Of a stretch of 64,000 bases of DNA, positions 60,832-64,000 are shown in pieces. The stretch comes from Duganella guangzhouensis (GTDB lineage Bacteria; Pseudomonadota; Gammaproteobacteria; Burkholderiales; Burkholderiaceae_D): positions 84,119-148,118 of the forward strand of contig NZ_WKJK01000018.1 of NCBI RefSeq assembly GCF_009674535.1, given 5' to 3'. The number at the start of each line of letters is the position of its first letter. Within the stretch, counting starts at the first letter, position 1. The position numbers and the translations under genes are program-made. The notes below the pieces were generated by a model that had not been told where the DNA came from, did no database searches, and was given only the letters and a program-made list of their open reading frames with translations.

Positions 60832-61305
60832 TTACAGACCAGGGGGAGGCGGCATGCGCACGTAGAGTGCATCGTCTTTATTGCGGCGGCGATTGCGCCA
60901 CCAATCGCGGCAGCTTGGGCCATCGGCACAGCTGCTGGCGCAGTCCAGTAGCTGGCAGGGATTGACCCCGTCGCAGGGCAAATGCGGCAGGTGACAGGAT
61001 GGCAGATCGCAAGAGGGCACATCGCAGCTGGGCACATCACAGAACCCGGCTTGCGCACGATAGTGGGCGCGCAGGCGGCTTGGCGGTGGTGCCGGATGGT
61101 GGTGACGATGAACCGCGCCACAGGCGGTCAGCCTGCGGTTGAGCAGCGTCAGTCCGCGTAGCACGCCATAGCGCGCAATCACGCGTCTGCCGTAGCAGGA
61201 GCAGCTATCACGCCCGGTGTGGCCGCGGAAAGCGCAGGAAAAGCCTTTCAGCGGCGACAGGTAGCGCTGGTAGAACGCAATGGCCGCCAGTGCCAGCGCT
61301 TTCAT
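60832..61305 (-). CDS. yidD: YidD-like protein with Cys-rich C-terminal tail
   Basis: 157 residues from ATG 61305, which overlaps the stop of the hydrolase gene. Residues 1-60 follow the YidD (membrane protein insertion efficiency factor) pattern: AIAFYQRYLSPLKGFSCAFR, then CSCYGRRVIARYGVLRGL, in a divergent form. Residues 64-157 form an extra tail with nine Cys, including a run of five-residue units (CDVPSCDVPSCDLPSCHLP) and later single Cys up to residue 132. Ordinary YidD ends near residue 85. The tail could bind metal or be oxidised, but no function can be assigned. Confidence 0.7.
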   Translation of the reverse strand: MKALALAAIAFYQRYLSPLKGFSCAFRGHTGRDSCSCYGRRVIARYGVLRGLTLLNRRLTACGAVHRHHHPAPPPSRLRAHYRAQAGFCDVPSCDVPSCDLPSCHLPHLPCDGVNPCQLLDCASSCADGPSCRDWWRNRRRNKDDALYVRMPPPPGL

Positions 61306-62000
61306 AGGGTGCGGTAGAAGTCCAGCATGTAATCCGCCAGCACCTGTGGTGCTTCCAGCGGGATCATGTGGCCGGTGCCTTCTTGCAGCACGTGCAGCCG
61401 GGCGGCGGGGTTGTAGGTGGTGAATTCGCGGATGTCGTCGGCGGGTACCAGCTTGTCCTGTTCGGAGGCGACGATCAGGATCGGGCACGTAAGCTCGCCG
61501 GTGCGCTGCATCAGGTCCGGACGTTCGATGGTGGTGCGAAATTGTGTCAGCAGCACGTCCTTGCCCAGTTCAACTGCCATGTCCTGGATCACATCCACGA
61601 TGGCCGGATCGTCCAGATGTTCCGGCGCCAGGATTTCGCGCAGCCGCATTTGCGTCATGCCGGTGTAGTGGTTCTTTTCCAGCAGCGGAATGATGCGCAG
61701 GCGCGTGGCTTTTTCCTTTTCCTGCAATCCCTTGGCCGAACTGGCGATGATGGTCAGCGAATTCACCCGTTCTGGATTGGCCAGCGCGTATTCCACCGCC
61801 AGGTAAGCGCCCAGCGAGAACGACACCAGATTGGCTTTGGGCGCGCTGTGGGCGCCGATCAGCGTCTGCATCTCCGTGCGCGAGCGCGCTTCATGCAGCG
61901 GCACGTGGTTGAATTCGAAACCATCGCCCAGCAATGGCAGCAGGCGGTACCACATGCGTTCATCGCACAGGGTGCCGGGAACAAAATCAAGTCGCGTCAT
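61302..62000 (-). CDS. Alpha/beta hydrolase, first of two tandem paralogues
   Basis: 232 residues. DFVPGTLCDERMW at the start, the nucleophile elbow FSLGAYLAVEYAL (Ser within SFSLGAY), and GTGHMIPLEAPQ with the catalytic His near the end. It shares the same length and layout with the next gene upstream, so the two arose by duplication. The start overlaps the end of the other copy by 14 bases. The substrate is unknown. The acid Asp is probably in ASEQDKLVPADD. Confidence 0.86.
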   Translation of the reverse strand: MTRLDFVPGTLCDERMWYRLLPLLGDGFEFNHVPLHEARSRTEMQTLIGAHSAPKANLVSFSLGAYLAVEYALANPERVNSLTIIASSAKGLQEKEKATRLRIIPLLEKNHYTGMTQMRLREILAPEHLDDPAIVDVIQDMAVELGKDVLLTQFRTTIERPDLMQRTGELTCPILIVASEQDKLVPADDIREFTTYNPAARLHVLQEGTGHMIPLEAPQVLADYMLDFYRTL

Positions 62001-62685
62001 TGTAAAAGGCGGTGAGGGCGGCGGCCAGTTTTTCCGGCGCTTCCAGCGGGATCATATGGCCGCTGCCTTGCACGATGTCGAGCTGGGCGCGCGAGGATTG
62101 CGCGGCCATGTTGCGCAGATCGTCGGCGCTGACCATGGCGTCTTCCTCGGCGCCGATGATCAGCACCGGGCATTTCAATTCGTCCAGGCGTGCGGCCAGG
62201 TCGTCGCGCTCCATCGAGGCGACAAACTGCGCCAGCATCACGTCCTTGCCCAGGTCCAGCGACATCTGCTGGATTACCTCGGTGACGCTCTTGTCGTCCA
62301 TGTGCGATGGATGGACGAAGCTGCGCAGCTGGCTGGGGGGCATGCCGGCGAAGGTGTGTTTCTCCAGCGCGGCCATGGTGCGCTGACGGCGTTCTTTTTC
62401 CTCTGGTCGCAGGGCGCGCGCGGAACTGCAGATCAGTACCAGCGAGGCCACGCGGTCAGGATGGTTGAGCGCATGCTCCAGCGCCAGGTAGGCGCCCAGC
62501 GAGAAGGCGACGATGTGGGCCTGCGGTGCGGTGCGCGCGGCGATCACCGACTGCATCTGCGCGCGGGTGCGGGCTTTGTACAGCGGGATGTAATTCGGTT
62601 CGACGTAGTCTGGCAGCAGCGGCGCCAGCTTGCCCCATAGCCGCTGGTCGCACATGGTGCCGGGGACGAAGTCGAGCCGCATCAT
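61987..62685 (-). CDS. Alpha/beta hydrolase, second of two tandem paralogues
   Basis: 232 residues from the ATG at 62685, which overlaps the thyA stop (ATGATG arrangement). It opens with MMRLDFVPGTMCDQRLWGKL, and the Ser elbow is AFSLGAYLALEHAL. The acid is in GAEEDAMVSADDL and the His in GSGHMIPLEAPE. It is clearly related to the neighbouring hydrolase, and both look like esterase/lipase-type enzymes without a known substrate. Translation is coupled to thyA. Confidence 0.86.
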   Translation of the reverse strand: MMRLDFVPGTMCDQRLWGKLAPLLPDYVEPNYIPLYKARTRAQMQSVIAARTAPQAHIVAFSLGAYLALEHALNHPDRVASLVLICSSARALRPEEKERRQRTMAALEKHTFAGMPPSQLRSFVHPSHMDDKSVTEVIQQMSLDLGKDVMLAQFVASMERDDLAARLDELKCPVLIIGAEEDAMVSADDLRNMAAQSSRAQLDIVQGSGHMIPLEAPEKLAAALTAFYNDAT

Positions 62686-63653
62686 ACGGCCATTGCTGCG
62701 GTGATGGGCGCGTGGTGTTGGTAGCCGTCCAGCGCGAAGTCGGTCGGTTCGATTTTTTCGAGCCACTCCGGTTCGTATTTGCCGGTTTGTGCGAACGCCG
62801 GCACGCGGTCGGAGATGATCAGCTGCGGCAGCGGGAACGGCTCGCGCTTCAGCTGTTCCTGCACCATCTCCATGTGGTTTTCGTAGATGTGCGCGTCGCC
62901 AATGAAGTAGCTGAACCAGCGCGGCGTGTAGCCGGTGAGACGGCCAACCAGGTGCATCAGCGCGGCGCCTTCCGCCAGGTTGAACGGGGTGCCCAGGCCA
63001 AGGTCGTTGGAACGAACGTAGAGGCACATCGACAGTTCTTTGGTGGTCGGGTTCGGAATAAACTGGTACAGCAGGTGGCAGGCCGGCAGGGCGACTGCAT
63101 CCAGCACGGCCGGGTTCCAGCCGTGGAACAGGATGCGGCGGCTGCTCGGATTATTCACGATCGTGTCGAGGCACTCGCGCAGCTGGTCGATGGCTTTGTA
63201 GAGCAGGACTTTCTGTACGCCGTCTTCTTCCAGTTGCGAGACCACGGTGAAGCCGTTTTTCTGGGCGTTGGCGATTTGTGCCGGTTGGTCGGCGTCCAGC
63301 AGCTTGTAGCCCGGCCATTGGCGCCACTGCACGCCGTAGACCGGCCCCAGGTCGTCGGTGCCGAGTCGATAGGGGTTGTCCAGCCATTGCTGATTTTCAT
63401 TGGCGTTCTGGTCCCAGACCTTGCAGCCCAGCGCGCGGAAATCGGCGGCGCTGCGCGAGGCGCGCAGGAAGGCGCACAACTCACCCACCACGGATTTGAA
63501 TGCCAGCTTTTTGGTCGTCACGGCGGGGAAACCTTTGGTCAGGTCGAAGCGCATCATCGCACCCGGCACGCTCAGCGTGCGGATGCCGGTGCGGTTGTCC
63601 TGCCAGCTGCCGCTGTCGATGACGGTCTGGATCAATTCCTGGTATTGCTGCAT
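62682..63653 (-). CDS. thyA: Thymidylate synthase
   Basis: 323 residues, longer than the 264 of E. coli, with an insertion of roughly 55 residues (about 75-170), a form common in betaproteobacteria. Folate and dUMP sites: DNRTGIRTLSVPGAMMRFD, VWDQNANENQQWLD and LGPVYGVQWRQW. The nucleophile Cys192 is in ALPACHLLYQF, and RSNDLGLGTPFNLA lies downstream. It makes dTMP from dUMP, oxidising methylene-tetrahydrofolate to dihydrofolate, which FolA recycles. It heads a run of coupled genes. Confidence 0.96.
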   Translation of the reverse strand: MQQYQELIQTVIDSGSWQDNRTGIRTLSVPGAMMRFDLTKGFPAVTTKKLAFKSVVGELCAFLRASRSAADFRALGCKVWDQNANENQQWLDNPYRLGTDDLGPVYGVQWRQWPGYKLLDADQPAQIANAQKNGFTVVSQLEEDGVQKVLLYKAIDQLRECLDTIVNNPSSRRILFHGWNPAVLDAVALPACHLLYQFIPNPTTKELSMCLYVRSNDLGLGTPFNLAEGAALMHLVGRLTGYTPRWFSYFIGDAHIYENHMEMVQEQLKREPFPLPQLIISDRVPAFAQTGKYEPEWLEKIEPTDFALDGYQHHAPITAAMAV

Positions 63654-63716
63654 TCAGTTCTCCAACGTGGGGTGGTGCTCAAAGTTCGTTATTTTATCAG
63701 GGCGTCCGGACGCGGG

Positions 63717-64000
63717 TCAGCGCGATCCCGGCTTGGACTTGCGGCCGCCCGGCTGTGCCTTGGCGCGACCGTCCGCGCGGGCCTGCGATTTGGCGCCACG
63801 GCCATTGGCCACCACCACTGAACCTTTGGGCGCCGCACCGCTGCCACCATAACCGCTGCCGTCGCGCGATCCGCCAGCGTAGCCGCCACCAGACGACCGG
63901 CCGCCCGGGCCGCCCGCGCTGCGTTTGCCGTCGCCCGAGCCGCGCGCTGCCCCATCAGCGCTGCCTCTGCCATAGCCGCCTGCGCCGCTCGCACCGCGCC
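63717..64000 (-). CDS. Gly/Arg-rich C-terminal tail, probable DEAD-box RNA helicase (partial)
   Basis: The minus-strand frame ending at TGA 63719-63717 is open to the window edge. It encodes about 93 residues rich in Gly, Ser and Arg (RGASGAGGYGRGS, RSSGGGYAGGSRDGSGYGG, GRKSKPGSR). Such RGG-like tails end RhlE-type helicases and some other RNA-binding proteins of this bacterial group. The catalytic domains are outside the window, so the helicase call rests only on the tail. Confidence 0.5.
   Translation of the reverse strand, partial: RGASGAGGYGRGSADGAARGSGDGKRSAGGPGGRSSGGGYAGGSRDGSGYGGSGAAPKGSVVVANGRGAKSQARADGRAKAQPGGRKSKPGSR

Noticed and set aside
63689..63994. A minus-strand frame starting MRAAQAAMAEAAL
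   Set aside because: The frame one base off gives a continuous Gly/Arg-rich tail reaching a proper stop, so this is a shadow of that tail.
1..64000. tRNA, rRNA or riboswitch genes
   Set aside because: I saw no cloverleaf, rRNA core sequence or known riboswitch leader, though short structured RNAs could be missed by eye.

Overview
The window reads as chromosomal DNA of a GC-rich betaproteobacterium of the Oxalobacteraceae type (Duganella, Massilia or a close relative). This is inferred from gene content: a prfB-HAD-lysS operon, a fused LivM-LivG branched-chain amino acid transporter, a PEP-CTERM protein, a large TonB-dependent receptor, a RES-type toxin-antitoxin pair and a 323-residue ThyA. 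No rRNA, tRNA, CRISPR array or complete prophage is visible.

Layout. 1-4.9 kb: the end of glpD, then a two-gene minus-strand unit (OmpA-like peptidoglycan-binding protein plus a large membrane protein with Sel1 repeats and a JAMM-type motif) and a 5'-truncated ORF6N gene. 4.9-9.9 kb: POT peptide transporter, ppnN and a membrane diguanylate cyclase. 9.9-13.2 kb: prfB (programmed frameshift), a HAD phosphatase and lysS. 13.4-20.9 kb: a CpdB-like lipoprotein with a small Sel1 protein, then a complete branched-chain amino acid (or related substrate) ABC importer. 20.9-24.4 kb: a RAYT transposase inside its REP-like repeats, an aldo/keto reductase, a DUF4272 protein and an RcnB-like protein. 24.4-28.3 kb: a coupled set of ybaK, a secreted alpha/beta hydrolase and an 8-oxoguanine deaminase-like amidohydrolase.

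28.3-35.5 kb is all minus strand: a lipase-chaperone-like protein coupled to a GH43 arabinanase, a RES toxin-antitoxin operon with DUF2288, a 390-residue protein with a leader resembling those of contractile-injection-system cargo, recJ and its conserved partner. 35.7-42 kb: a 1827-residue secreted protein with 12 SdrD-B-type repeats, followed by a PEP-CTERM protein. 42.1-48 kb: lolC-lolD-tatD and a TonB-dependent receptor. 48-52.6 kb: a low-GC LprI-like fragment, comEC, an alpha/beta hydrolase and dcd.

52.7-57.2 kb is a Cpx-like envelope-stress locus. A kinase and regulator diverge from a Spy/CpxP-like periplasmic protein, with two perfect GTAAA-N5-GTAAA boxes between them. Two Ser/Thr-rich small proteins flank the locus, and long Gly/Pro-rich tracts occur in both the kinase sensor and the Spy-like protein. 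57.3-63.7 kb: an Arg/Lys/Orn decarboxylase, then a thyA-hydrolase-hydrolase-yidD-folA-DUF4337 gene run, with a Cys-rich tail on YidD. The window ends in the glycine/arginine-rich tail of a probable RNA helicase.

The strongest candidates for something undescribed are the Sel1/JAMM plus OmpA pair, the Gly/Pro-rich Cpx-like system with its Ser/Thr-rich neighbours, the RES operon with DUF2288, and the Cys-tailed YidD.
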